In this document: in pieces, positions 1 through 13,400 of the stretch | Position numbering within the stretch: position 1 is the first letter of the stretch | Layout: every line of letters starts with the position of its first letter | Assembly: GCF_000003815.2 (NCBI RefSeq) | Contig: NC_049984.1 | Span: 7,019,252-7,053,301, forward strand | Length of the DNA stretch: 34,050 nt | Direction of reading: 5' to 3' | Origin: Branchiostoma floridae | Taxonomy: Eukaryota > Chordata > Leptocardii > Amphioxiformes > Branchiostomatidae | The notes under the pieces: model-generated | The model's database searches: none | What the model saw: only the letters and a program-made list of their open reading frames with translations | Told to the model about the DNA's origin: nothing | Translations under genes and position numbers: made by a program

Positions 1-112
1 GCAGATGTGGGGTGATATTAGCAAGATTTTTTGAAAGTCAATGCCTCTTTGAAGGAGTTGAGTAACTTAAGACCCTGGAGCACAGTCGGTAATTGGGATG
101 GTGTGTGTGTGC

Positions 113-148
113 GGGGGGGGGGGGGGGATTGAGGCACATGGGGGGGGG
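113..148. repeat. G-runs and GT-rich low-complexity tract
   Basis: A run of 15 G (113-127) follows a short GT repeat, and a second run of nine G begins at 140. On the minus strand these are C runs, so the apparent minus-strand reading frame over this stretch is proline-rich and almost certainly not coding. Runs like this are prone to length errors in assembly. Confidence 0.85.
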
Positions 149-219
149 CACTTTGCTAAGGGTAGGTAGGCTAGTGCGTGTGCCCGCGTGCACATGTGCG
201 TGTGTTGATCAGGCTTAAT

Positions 220-870
220 CGTACGTAGGCATGGTAGGGGTTTGTGTCTAGCTATCAAGTATAGTAGGCATGAGGGGTAGTGGTAGAAGGTGCATGAGAT
301 AAAGGGATATTTGACAGCTACATCTGTATAGTAGGCAATGGGGTGGTTGTTTACATAGCTTGGTCCGTACAGTAGATATAGGTATGGGGGTAGGTAGTGG
401 TATTTGCCTAAAGCTACGTTCGCATAGTATGTAACGTTATGGGGAAAGGGGATGTTTGCCTATGTAGATCCGTGTAGTAGGCAGATGTGTGAAGTAGGTA
501 TGGAGAGAGGTTACTTGCCTAACTACGTCCGTACAGTAGGAAGGGAGGGGGTGCTTGCCTAACTATTTCCGTACCGTAAGAATGCTAATGTGGTGCACAT
601 GCTTTTGCCTAACTAAGTAATAGCCTGATTTAATCGCGCTTCTCAGGCCCGTCGTTACACAGACTAACTAAGTACAATAGCAAGATGGTTGAGGGGAGAG
701 TCGTTTAAAATTTTCTCTGACAAGCTAGGTTTGTACAGTAGCCTTGGGTTGAGGGTGTGTGTGCTTTTGTCTGCTTTAAGGAAAGTCTGCTCTGTAGCCA
801 TGGTAGGGGCAGGGGGTATTGGTGTAGTAGTCTGTCTGCCTACTTCGGTCCGTACAGAAACCAGGGGAAA
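220..870. repeat. Degenerate tandem repeat, unit about 45-60 bp
   Basis: An imperfect unit of the form TTGCCTAACTACGTCCGTAC followed by AGTAGG and a G-rich tail recurs about ten times, for example near 300, 350, 400, 450, 510, 555, 605, 715 and 830. Copies differ in spacing and sequence, so this is an old minisatellite-like array. No open frame runs through it that resembles a protein. Confidence 0.6.
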
Positions 871-2719
871 AGGTGCTGCTTTCGCCCATTACTAGGGCTA
901 AAGAATGAGTAGGGTGGGGTACAATTTACCGTACAAATGTAGATCATCAACACATAGATAACAGAGACGTATTTTTATACCAAACCTGCAGATTTATTCC
1001 TAAAAAGACTTAGATAGTTGTGAGTATACAATGTAATTCTTATAAATCTAGCACAATCAAAGAAGTTTGTACAATCCATTTCACTTCTGTGACAGTCAAA
1101 CTCAAATCATGATGTTACCTTACAGCACATAAACCTGTATGCACGTAAACTCAGAAGTGCCTGATGTTAACTTCTTTACTTGTTTGCACAAAATTCTGGA
1201 GTCATAAGCTTATCGATATAAAATTGCCTGTCACCTTGTAGTGCACCTAAATAAAACTAATTAAAGATTCTGTAGTATTAAGTGATTATATTACACCTTC
1301 CTCAAGTACTTTTACAAATGCTGCATTTCTAGTGCTTAAATATGATGTCAACTCGTCAGAACTTGTTGATGAAAAGAAATCGCTTGTCCTAGGTTTATTG
1401 ATACATGATGCATCTACTTGAAGCTAAATAAAACTGTCGTATGAAATAGAACGATATACTACTAGTAGATGTTAGATACTGTATATATATAACTGTTATT
1501 CGTAGTTTAAGAGAAAAAGAGAGAAGACAAAAAGACGTAAGATGTACACAAAGTTAACCTTAAGTACAGGTAAGAGGAAGGAGGTGTGTGTATGGGAATA
1601 GAAGGGCAGAAAAGGTAGGGAATCCAAAAGACTGAACGAACACATATAGTGTAGAAAAAGAATGAGATAGAAGAAAAATATTGGTTAGTTTTACATAGTT
1701 ATTGAAGTTAGGTAAAGATTGAAGTAAGTATCACCAGTTAAGTATATTAATGTAATCAAAAATAGAATAACAAAATTGATTCTAATCCACAATGTGTAAC
1801 AGCTATTCAGATGCTTTCGATAACTTTCCAAGATATTACCATTTGGAGCATGGTTCCTTACGTTTCTTCTGACTAGAATGGTGGTTGTTTACAGACACGA
1901 TGGCCATGAAACTTAAAGCATCAATCTATCTTGAATGAAATGAAACAAACTGCCAAAATTAGAATTAATAAGGGTCAGGAGTTGCTGTATGTTAGAATTT
2001 CTATGGACGTCATATCCTAAGATATAATATCTTAAGTTTGGGTGGGATTTTAGGTTCCTTTATGCAATTTATGTTATGTTTTTTGTGGCTTACGTTACAT
2101 TTAAAAGGCCTAAAACTCCATATTGCAGAGAGAATAAGGGTATCCAAGGGTAAATAAACATCTGTCTTCAGAATCCAGTACTGTAACCCAAAAGTTTTTG
2201 TGAACTTCAAGTAAATAAAAAAAAAGAAAAGAATTAAGAGTGGTTGAGATTTGCAGTTTTGATTACTGTTAGATGTTGTACGTTTCAGGTCTCGTGGTTT
2301 GAGGGGATATCGTACTTGTGTTTTCTCCATCATGGCCACCGTGCCTGTCACATTGTGTTCTGCAGGAATGGTATGATTTTACATGATTTTTTAATTTTTT
2401 TTTTGCTGACAACAGTGACCTTTCTTATTGCCAAGGAGCTTTTTTCAAGATAAAAGCTCCTTGTTATTACCAATTGACACAATTCGCTATAGGGGGTGAT
2501 ACCATAAAACGAAGCCTTCAAGGTGTCGTTATATTTTATCATCTTTCGTTCTTTTGTAATTCTATTTTGAAGCAATATTTCAAAACAATATATCTTGGTG
2601 TGTGAAAGCCGAAAATCTATTTTCTGTACCTGTTATTACATTGTCATTTTACATATAAATCTTCACATCGATCAAATCATCCAACCTTTATTTCTCCTTA
2701 CCGCCAATTTTGTTGAAGG

Positions 2720-2720
<1 letters not shown>
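871..2720. other. No gene seen; A/T-rich intergenic DNA
   Basis: I read both strands and found no frame with recognisable protein, no tRNA-like cloverleaf and no clear repeat. The short open frames between 2010 and 2575 consist of low-complexity K/N/F-rich or overlapping opposite-strand translations and look like chance. Confidence 0.5.

Positions 2721-2764
<44 letters not shown>
2721..2764. repeat. (CA)22 microsatellite
   Basis: Twenty-two uninterrupted CA dinucleotides. The histidine/threonine-rich frame crossing it is an artefact of the repeat. Confidence 0.97.
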
Positions 2765-2766
<2 letters not shown>

Positions 2767-3599
2767 TTAGCGTCCTTTGACAATTCGGATTTTGTTGGCC
2801 TCCATCTTATTTTTTGTTACAATGCCATGACTCATGCACCAGTTCACAATAAACACGTTTTCATGTAAAATAGCATTTTTCCTGCTGTTGTCAAATGGCA
2901 ATTTTCAATGTGTTACGTATGTCCTATACATACTACAAAAAAGGGTATATTTCTTGATTTGGGAAACTTTGATGTAAAATGTACTTCCACTGGATACCCA
3001 AACAATGTTTTAACTGGAAAAATGTTCTTTTCTATTAGATCTTATCAGTGGTGAATTTTGATTCTTACATGTAGGTCATTAACCTTTCAGGCTCATTGTT
3101 GCCAGCAGTTTTATCTAGATCTACTTTATGATATGATTAATATATTTGTAACATAAAACAAGAGCAAAGGGAGCAAAGGTTCAAGTGATAGATGATCCAA
3201 GTCACCAAAGAGCGTATTGCGGCAAAACAGCAGAATAAACATGCGAAATGAATGTCATTGGGGCGTAATCATCATGGACAGATATACTCAGCTTTAACAG
3301 CATGCACATTGCCCTGAAACATGGAATGGATGAAAATGATTATAGATAGTAAAAATGCTTGAATGACAAAGGAAAGATATTAAACGAGGTTAAAACAGTT
3401 TTAGAGAGGTGTTTCAAAATGTCATGATGGAATGTTCGCTTTAGCGGGTTATATCAAACTTCTCTAACAGCTAAGGGTTGATAACCTGACAGGTACTAAG
3501 AGCTGATTCATCTTCTCTTCTGATGATGTTTTTAGAGCCAATTTTGATGTTTTGGCAGAAGGGGGAGGTTTAACAGTGATGCCAATTGCGTAGTTACAG
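2765..3599. other. No gene seen; A/T-rich intergenic DNA 3' of the receptor gene
   Basis: No coding or structural RNA signal was recognised on either strand. The segment lies downstream of the minus-strand receptor gene, so part of its 3' untranslated region could extend into it. I could not find a convincing AATAAA on the minus strand close to the stop codon. Confidence 0.4.
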
Positions 3600-3930
3600 C
3601 AAGACCATGTTGATTTGATTATATGAATGGCAATTTTCGACCATTCAAAAAAAGGTTTTGAACCTTACTGTAAATCGTACAAATCAGCTGCAAAATTAGC
3701 AAATATATGAAGTAGATTGAACAAAAAATATCAGAAAACAAATCTAGAAGACCGTGGTCAAGGTCAAAGAGGTCAATGGAATAACAAAACTGAAGAATTA
3801 GTCATTTGTTTAGCCTTCCTGACCATTTAGATTTCATAATGTATTGGCCTTTTTTTGCCAAAGTTTTTCGCACGCAGTTTTAGGGTTTCCAGAAGATGTC
3901 ATCCATATAATCAAATCAAAATGGCCTAAG
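3600..3930. mobile_element. MITE, family B, copy 1 (ATATAATCAAATCAA terminal repeats)
   Basis: The left end (GACCATGTTGATTTGATTAT and onward from 3603) and the right end (about 3897-3930) are inverted repeats of roughly 30 bp. The same termini bound a second element at 29428-29800. There is no open frame, so the element is non-autonomous. Its right end lies about 70 bp beyond the stop codon of the receptor gene, so it probably forms part of, or bounds, that gene's 3' untranslated region. The superfamily is not clear; the target-site duplication could not be fixed. Confidence 0.75.
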
Positions 3931-4000
3931 ATGTTTTCAGAAATACTTAGAGGCTCCAGGTAGGCCCAATGTTTCCTCAGGCCCGGGCCTGGAATCATCC

Positions 4001-4438
4001 TTAAATCTTGGTCTTGTCCTTTCCAAACACCTCAAAGGCGTAGTTTTCCATCCCTGTAAAACAAACAAAAAGTATCATTTAGTCCTTGGAGCTAAACATT
4101 TTGGCAGACCAGAAATTAGTAAGAGAGGTGAGAATTTCTAACTAGCAATATGAGACATACAGAACAAGAACAAGAACATGTGCATCAGTAGTTAGTCACA
4201 GATTGTTTTATTTGATGATGCAAAGGGCTACACTAAATTTTAATACATTGGTCCTCTTATTTTTTTTCAGCAGAAAACGTAACCTAACCCATATCGCTGT
4301 CATACTCACCGATGAAGTCCTTAGCCCGTGCCTTGCCACGCTTCTTCCTCACCAGGACCACCACAACCACGAGCAGCAGGAGACCGGCCAGTCCCCCAAT
4401 TGTGCCTGCTGCCACGCCAGCAACTGGAACGTTGGAAC
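4001..4438 (-). CDS. Receptor exons 26-27: transmembrane helix and cytoplasmic tail
   Basis: Exon 26 (4310-4438) encodes a short linker, a hydrophobic segment at residues ~1222-1246 rich in G, A, L and V, then a basic stop-transfer cluster RKKRGK. Exon 27 (4001-4053) adds the final 16 residues, ending [11 protein letters not shown] and TAA. The tail contains one NYAF motif, an aromatic turn that might serve as an endocytic or adaptor site (inference). The tail has no kinase, ITAM or other signalling domain. Confidence 0.9.
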
Positions 4439-7400
4439 CTACATAGATAAGTCAACAGAACAGGAACTCACTGACTAGCCAAACTTACAATTACCATGTA
4501 TATGGATTTATCATTTCAAAGATGATTGCTGGCACAATAACATCTACTTGATAGGTAATTGAGTGTCATTACATTGCAAAGTACTTCATGGGCAATACAC
4601 TGAATTGCAATATAAAACATTAGGTTTCCTTGATCAATGATTTTTTTTCTGTTTGGTGTTGTTATGCTTGTCATGCATTGCATCAGCTTAGCTATATAAA
4701 ATGTACATGTACACATGAAAGACGTTTAAGATATGACGAAATTATTTGATGCCTATATGATTTGAGACCATTACTACATAGATCAATAGTCCAAAGTGAA
4801 ACATACAAAGAAGTGTTGGTTGGGTAAGACCAGAAGATATTTTAAGAAATGTCCTTTTACGACATTTCAGATGAAAGAAAAAGGTAACACAGTAGTTAAA
4901 AGATCTGCAGGTATCTCGATATGCAATGGACAGAAACTTACAAAATCACTCTGTACGAAGCATAGTATTGGCCCTTTACCTGCGTCTTGTTCCCTGACGA
5001 TCCGGAATGGTCCTTGGGTGACAGACTGCTGAACGTCATTGCTACTGTCGCGTCGGACCCGGTCCTCTCCCGCCACGTCCCTGCGGCGTCTGGCGGGGAT
5101 GCAGCCCTGCCTGCACCGGGAGTTCACGTCATCCTTCAGGCAGATCACCATGGTGCAATGGAGATATACCTGTCATACAGAAAGTCAAGGCATTCACCAG
5201 GTACTAATATATGTCACGTTTTTCACTGCCTTGTTGTGCATTATCGCTCTCTCATTATCTTAATTACATCTTGTGCACGTTCATGTGCAAGTTAGACAGC
5301 TGTGTAATATATCAGTACGTTATGAAATTTTTACAAAAATCAGTCAAGATGATGGGTGTTTTATATATATATATAGCTTCTGCGAGAAGAATCATCATCA
5401 GGATTAAGCACTTGCAAAGAAGCATGGTATGATAAAATATCGCTACAAGAGTAAAAAAATTACCATGTTCTAAAGATTCTCAACTTCCCAACCACGACAG
5501 CGAACATCATTGATATATAGGAACTTGTGAAGAAATTTAAGAATCGAAGCCCATATCTAGAGACTACTCATGCAAGAATAAAGGCCATTCATAATCTTAC
5601 ATATATATGACCAGGCAACAGCCACCATCAGTCTCACCAGCACCTCACCACAGTCTCTGCAATCCCTGAGAACACTGCTTCATCAAAGCTTCACCACTCT
5701 CTCATTATTCCTCCCTGCAACTTGAAATCGAAGGTCAACACCAAAACTATCCTTCCACGGCTCCTAAATTGATCACCTCAGCCTTAGGATTGTCTAAGCA
5801 CTCTAATCAATTATATCAGCCACCACCAATGAAAGCAACATTTCCATATGCCCATTTAGTTTACCAGACTGGGATCGGCGGCGTTTGGAAAGGTGAAGGC
5901 TGTAATGGAAAAGTACAGTGCCATGTCAGTAGAACGGGCGCTGTCCCTCGTCAGGGTGGTATCGATGTCACAACTGCAGGGGACAGAATGGTAACAAAAC
6001 TTACATTCAACTCCACAGGTAGCTAGGTCCAGACTTTTTACTGCAATGTATGGAAGCAGATACATAACATTTAGGAAAAGCGTGAATGCGTGAATGGTCA
6101 GACATAGGCGTACGAACCCGTCCTGAATGATGATGACTCTCGGTGAGTCGTCAGGGTCCATGGTGGGAGTAGAGACACAGTCCAGGGCGAACAGCTCCAG
6201 GTTACTCAGAGGTGAACGCACGCTCAGGCTATAGTGGATGCGGTCAGTCGGCAATACCTGACCATGAGAATGACAGGAGGGATTTGTAGGAGGCAACATG
6301 TGAGGAAGGCAAAAATAACAATAAAAACTTTTACAACTTACCATGTGGAAATTGGTATAGAAGTTGCCTGTCTTGATAAAACACAGGAAAACAAGTCTAG
6401 CATTCAAATACGTTTTTCTGTGTATTGATACAAGGCATCGATATGTATAACCATCATGCCATCTTGAAGATGCAGGTAAAGAATGAATTTTTATACCTGA
6501 AGAGGAAAGTTGTCCGAATTGTAGGAAGCGCTGAAGTCCGCAGATGTATACATGTGCATCTCAAAGATAAAGCTGTTGTTCGCATTCACAACCTGCACAC
6601 TGAGAGGAAAATACATAAACATGCGATTACTGCCGTAGAAATAAAGTAGGATACCAAACAGCAAAAGTCATGAGCGTGTGGCCATCAGGGCAAGGGACAA
6701 TCAGATGACCTAACCAGCAAAACGTACCGAGGGGATGGAATGTTGTACAGGATCTGTCTTCCCGAGACCTCGTACCGACGGAGAAACTCACAGTGGAACC
6801 GTTTCCTGAAAGGCGTGCCCCTGACAGCGCCATTGTCATATACCACTTGTCTGGCGATGACCTCGTTGATGAAGGTAAATTTGTCATCTGATGAAACCTA
6901 CATGTAGGTGAAGAAAGCAAAACATCCTATAACATTACTTGTTTACTAGTTTTTTTAAAATACATTGTATATGTACGAAGGCACCTCACAACAAGATGCA
7001 AAGCTACATTAGAGTGTCATTCTTTATGCTGTATCTAGGGTCCCCATCACCACATTAAGGCTTGGAGAGACACCATTTAGTGCTAAGGCGGATTACATGA
7101 ATGGTGCAGTAGCAATCACATCTCATGCAGGTGTAGCCATGGGACTGAAGGTTTTGAACTTCTGCGGTCATCGGCCTGACTTACGCGTTTCGTAGTCGTC
7201 TGAGTCGATTTGAAGTCGACTTAGGGCCAACGTGACGTCGAATTGAAGCCACTGAGTCGACTACAAGTTGACTTAAAAAGGGCGGGTGTAAAAAGAACCA
7301 TACTCACATTTTGAAAGGTCCCACACTCTTGAAGACCAGTCTGCACCGTCACCTCTGTGGGATTGACTGTGGCTCGGCAGGTGTCGTCCAACAGGTGCAT

Positions 7401-10400
7401 ATTGTCCACAAATACGCCAGGCAGGGCCGCTCTAGGCAAGGACAGCTGCATCTGATCCTGACTACACACCACGTTCACTTCCACGTCAGCTGTGACAAGG
7501 CAATGTGCAGTCATGCTTTATCATATCTGCTTCTGTATACCTGAACCCACATGACATTCATTTATACCTCAACTGACTCATGGCATTTACATTCTCATGG
7601 TCTTCTATTCCATTTGCATGTGATAGAACTCATAATGTACATCTTCACATTTATTTTGTTTCTGGACCACAGCTGCTTTCTTACACCAGGGTCTCTATTC
7701 CTCTCTGATAGTCAAATCCATTCCGACTGACCTGTCATCTGCGTCCCGCTGATTTCCCCATTCTTCGTGTCGTTCACGCCAAACGAAGTGACAGTGAAGG
7801 TGTACTCTGTCTGTGCCCAGAGTCCCAGTACAGTGGCTGTGGTGTCGTTAGCTGAGGGCGGGGGATGGAGGTCTCGGTGCGAGCCACTTGTGCTGCTGTA
7901 CCGGACCCGGTACCCCATTATCAGGAGGTCAGTCGGCGCCGTCCATGATAGCGAGACGTAGTCCATCCCGACATCGGTGAACGTTAAGTTGGAGAGCCCT
8001 GGAAAAGGAGTTATTCTTTTCCTACAAGCTCAACGATGTAGCAAAGAAAAAGAGTATATGCTCCTATATGTGTCAGGTGCCTATTCAGGTCTGGGTACGA
8101 TAAAATCTAAAAAATGAACAAACTTCCATGACCATTCAGTAGAGAAAAACAAAGTAGACATGAAAGTTATGGTACACCTCCTTACCTGTACAGTTGACGC
8201 CGTCGCCCATGTAGCCTGAACGGCATGCGCAGGTATAACTACCGACTGTGTTGGTGCAGGAGGCATGGGGACTGCAGTTGTCGGCACCATTGGCACACTC
8301 ATCAATTTCTGTAGGAAGATTAGATTGTTATCGTCTTTAGTAGATTAGCTTTGAGTATGACATGTTTTCACTGATGAATGGAATGATGCGAATAATGGAA
8401 ATGGCTGCTTTGTGTCTTTATAATGTTTTTGTTCAACAATTGACAGCAACGATTTCTTGCCGAGCTAGACAAATTTTAGAACTGGGGCATGGATTGTACA
8501 AATGACTGGGTAGAAGAAAACGAGCATGTTTCTACCAGTACAGATGACGCCGTTGCCGCCGTAGCCTGAATGGCATGCGCAGGTAAAACCACCGACTGTG
8601 TTGGTGCATGTGGCTTGGGGACTGCAGTTGTCGGTCCCATTGGCACACTCATCAATGTCTGTAGGAACATGTTTGAAGATTAGCTTTTTTACCGACTTTG
8701 GTATCGACGTTTTGTCACTGTGATAAAGATTCCATCCTATAAATGCATGCATATGCTTGCATCATCCATTGGCAAAATCTACGTAAACTGAAGCATGAAA
8801 AATGCCCCTTCCATACCAGCACAGGAGACACCGTCGCCAGTGTAGCCTGAGTGACAACCACAGGTAAAACCACCGGCTGTGTTGGAACAGGAGGCATGGG
8901 GGCTGCAGTTGTCAGTACCAGTTGTACATTCATCAATGTCTGTGGGAACACATGGAGTGTAGCTTTGTGTATGACTTCTTCACGGGTGAAAATTTCCAAA
9001 AATACATGATTGAATATTACACCAATATGCACAAGTAAAACAGTAGCAGGGAAAAAGAAAGTGTTTTCTTCTTTACCAGTGCAGTTGACGCCGTCGCCGC
9101 TGTATCCTGAATTACATACACAGGAAAAGCTGCCGACTGTGTTGGTACAGGAGGCTTGCGCATTGCAGTTGTTGGTACCAGCCGTACATTCATCGATGTC
9201 TGCATAAAACCCATAGTTTCAATTATTATCACCTGTGGCATGTTTCCTTTACGTCAATAACATGTCTCAAGCTCCCACTGTCTTAGGGTGGACATGAAAA
9301 TAAAGGCTGCTTTATAAGTTTGTGATGATTTTGTCACACAAGTAAAAACAGCGATTTCTTGCCAAGCTGTACAAATCCAGAACTGAATTGTACAAATGAT
9401 AAGTTGGGAGATCTACATAATGAACATTATCCATACCAGTACAATTGACACCGTCGCCGATGTAGCCAAAGTCACAAGCACAGGTAAAACTGCCCGGCAT
9501 GTTGGTACAGGAGGCCTGGGCGCTACAGTTGTCGGTACCAGCCGCACACTCGTCGATGTCTGTTGGAACACAAATATGGAGAATGACTTGGTCACTGTGA
9601 TTCCTACAAAATGTATGGTTGCATCTGGAACAAAAATTGAAAGAAAGGCTAGCTCGGGTGAAATGTTCTTGTCCATACCAAGACAGAAGACACCGTCGCC
9701 AGTGTATCCGGAGTAACAAGCACAGGTAAAAGAACCGTCAGTGTTGGTACAGGTGGCTTGGGCGCTGCAGTTGGCTGTGCCGGGGTCAGCCGCACATTCA
9801 TCTATGTCTGTAGAAACACATTGAGGTTTGATTAGCCATTTTCTTACATATATAATGACGTAACTCTGCAACCAATTGAACAGTATACAAGGTCAAGTGA
9901 AACGAAAAGTACGCTGCATACCGGTACAAGTGATGCCGTCGCCGCTATAGCCCACGTTACATACACAGTTAAAACCACCGTCTGTGTTGGTACAGGAGGC
10001 TCGGGCGCTGCAGTTGTGGGTCCCAGCAGTACATTCGTTGATGTCTGCAGACACACATAACATTTGCTTTAACAACAGCCTTTGTCTTTACTAATATTGT
10101 AATTGACCCATGATTATGTATCTCTGTAACCAAACTGTGCGGAAAGTAATGTAGGATCTAGGAACAAAAACACACGTTCATACCAGTACAGGAAACACCG
10201 TTGCCGGTGTAGCCTGCTTTACAAGCGCATGTAAAACCGCTGGCTGTGTTGGTACAGGAGGCTTGGGGGCTGCAGTTGTCGGTTCCACTTGCACACTCAT
10301 CGGTATCTGGAAGACGAAGTGTGCTTTCTCATGTACTTTCTCATTCAGCTAATACAACTGAAGGCAGTTTCACAATTTAATTTAATCAGGAAAATCTTTT

Positions 10401-13400
10401 TATCATTGTTCTCCATTCAGGTATTGAACTCTTCACTTCAATAATTCTTTATTCGGCAAGGATTTTGTACCAACTTTTTAAAAAGTGGTGCAAGCTCATA
10501 AAAAAATCGAATGCACCAAGTTTCCTCTATTGAATGTTCATTCACTCCTTACCATCTGACATCTCGTATTGTCACGATGACTGAGAACTTACCAGAGAAC
10601 GTCCATGTACTCCTGCTACTGATGCCGACAAAGGGAGGGCCGCTGGCCGCACAGTTGGCCGGGCTCACTACCACACCGGCGTCCATCAGGATGTAGTGGT
10701 TGCCTTGGCCGATCACGTTCGGAGCTGTCGTGAAGCTGAGGGTGTTGCCCGAGATCTGGACATCAGACGAACTGCTGGTGTCGATGGTATGGACCTCCAT
10801 GTCCGTGTCGTCAAAGAACCGTATGTACTTGGGTGTTGATGGCAGTTCAGGCTGCAACAGAATGACTCAGTTTCGTCATAGCACAGGAGGATTGTTTTCA
10901 GATTACACAATTTACAGATGGATACTGAATACACAATAATTGAATAGGAATACCTTGATGTCAAAAGTCAATGACCATGTAATCTGCTGAGTGATGTCGA
11001 CCTGGTGAGTTGGAGTACGTGTTTGCAGCATGGCGGCAGGGGGATTGTTATTTCCAGTTGCTGTATAGCATAGAGGTTTTTATCAATACACGGATTCCAT
11101 TCCATTGTCACTTCGTGGTACGTTATGTTATCTTAGTACTTACAAATTCGTTTTATCACATCATCGTTTACATTCATGAGAAATTTTAACGTCACCAAAA
11201 TATCAGTTAAAGCAAGCAATGCTGTCGTTGATGTTTTCTGTTTGGTGACAACTGTGTCCGCATTTCTGAAGGTACAGATAGATTCTTACCTCCTGCTAAA
11301 AGTGTCACACATCTTTGGCTGGACTCAAAGCTATGAAGGCAAAAACAAAGGTGTTACTGAAATAAATGAAATTATTCAGGGACATAAATGAGAGGAAAAA
11401 CGTCACTGCATTGGTCTTACAGATACCGTTAGACATATGATCAGTATGGAACAGTATGGGCAACTTTATGAGAAATGCTGCCTTTCTACACTGTAATTCT
11501 TACTACTTTGTCATACTTTGAAGAGTTTTGAGCCCATACCCAAAGGAGTCCTTTGCACGGAAACAGAAAATGTGCTGCCCGGCTTGTTGTGCCGTTGGTG
11601 TCCATGTGACCGTGACGGAGGCACGCTGTGGGTTGTTCGGATCAACCGCCAGGCTGGACTTGGTCAGACCGATGGGCGAAGTCGTTAGTATTTCGCTGAT
11701 CCTTCAGGAAAAACACAACGAAAACAGTTTATTCAATTACGCAAACGTTATTTCATAAATATGTGTATGTTTGAATTGACTCTTGAATATAACATGCATT
11801 GGCATAATGCCGGTAGTAAGACTTATACCGGTAGATTAAAAATACTGGAACTTAAAGAGATCTACACATGCAACAATAGTTATTTCTGAGCTGTGCACAC
11901 TTCAGACATCTAGGTGTCCAATACACCATTTACAAAGCATCGATAACAATGCATTCGAAGACAACAAGGCCAAAAGTTTTCAGTATACTTTTTTTTTTAA
12001 TTTCGGGGTAGGCAGCTCGTCGTGGGACGAACACACTGTCACATTCATTGCCAAATTTATATAGATCATAATTACACATGCTCACGGCACAGGACGAACA
12101 TGATTCAACAACAATCTTGAATTTCTGTTGGTGACCTACAACTCATGTAAAAGTGTGAAGAACCGTTGCATAATAGCCCGGATCTACGACTGAATGGGCA
12201 AAATTGAACGTACGCAGCCATTTTCCCGCCATTTTTATAGCTACGCTAGCAGTGAAGTGTTACGTCATAGCGGTTGTGACGGACAGAAGTTAAATGAAAA
12301 TTCTTGACAGTATACGTCCGTTTTCTCATGACATTTTGTATGCTCATGCAGGTTTATGTTTTATGCATTTACTGACAGAAAAGGAAGGAACATCAGAGGA
12401 TGTATAAATGTACATAGCGGCAGTTAATTGTGACGTGTTTCTTCCTACCGGTATTTTGTACCCCCTCCCAACCACGCGCCCGTTCGCCGTGTAATTCCGC
12501 GGCGTGTTACAATTACAATATTACGCTTTTAGCAGGACAAGAGTGGCAGAAAAGTTACACAGAAGAAGTGGCAAGGGTAACCTATAACAGCAACATGTAA
12601 CTGGAGAAAATGATGCGTTGACAATTTGTCAAATCAGTATGGCTAGAGAAATCGTCGTAAACGTACCGGTATTATGATAATAGATGTTAAGTTTCATTTC
12701 ATCTAAAACAAGTTAGGAAGTATTTTCAAGAAATTGATATAATCATATCTTCATCAAGCCAGCTTTCTTAACGATTAACTACATGTGTCATTTCATTTTA
12801 TTCCGCCGCTTTAAATGTAACTTAACGTTACTAATCATATTCAACATAAGCATAAAAGAAGTCGCTACAAAAGCTTATTACGTTACTCCGCTACGCCCTG
12901 CCTCCGCTTGAATGACTGCAGTGTACGTGTCGCCGGGAGGAATGCCGATGCAATCCTGGTCATCAGGCGTCTGGCCAATAAGCTCTGGCCGTTGATTGCA
13001 GGGTACATTGGACGATTCAACTGGTAAAAAAGATATTCTTGTAAATCCCAAATTTTGGTTCATTTTGACAGTTGTATTTGATGGCAACGAAACACTTATC
13101 ATTTCCAATTGCACATGTGCAGCCGTGATGCATTATGGTATAGAGGTGTAAGTTAAATGTCAAGGATGCACTTAAATTGTACATGCGGACCCCTCGGAAC
13201 TGTGCAGTGGTCTATCATTAGATTTCTACAGACCAGAAAAGGTTTTAGAACTTGCGCAATAGATTGTATTGAAGATACTCACCAAAAGCCAGAAACTGAA
13301 GTGGTATCTGGGTGAAGGGACCACACGATGCGGGAAAAGGAGGAGAGGAACAGGACGGGCTGCGGACGAAATCTTCCAGGACGAGAGCAATGGCCCACCA

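Noticed and set aside
4203-4478. 91-residue plus-strand ORF and similar plus-strand frames over 4.2-11.8 kb
   Set aside because: They are antisense shadows of receptor exons; the minus-strand frames carry the domains and splice sites.
5856-6407. 183-residue continuous minus-strand ORF across two ZP exons
   Set aside because: It is exons 23 and 24 read through the intron between them. The intron has GT-AG ends and removing it restores the ZP motif DGC.
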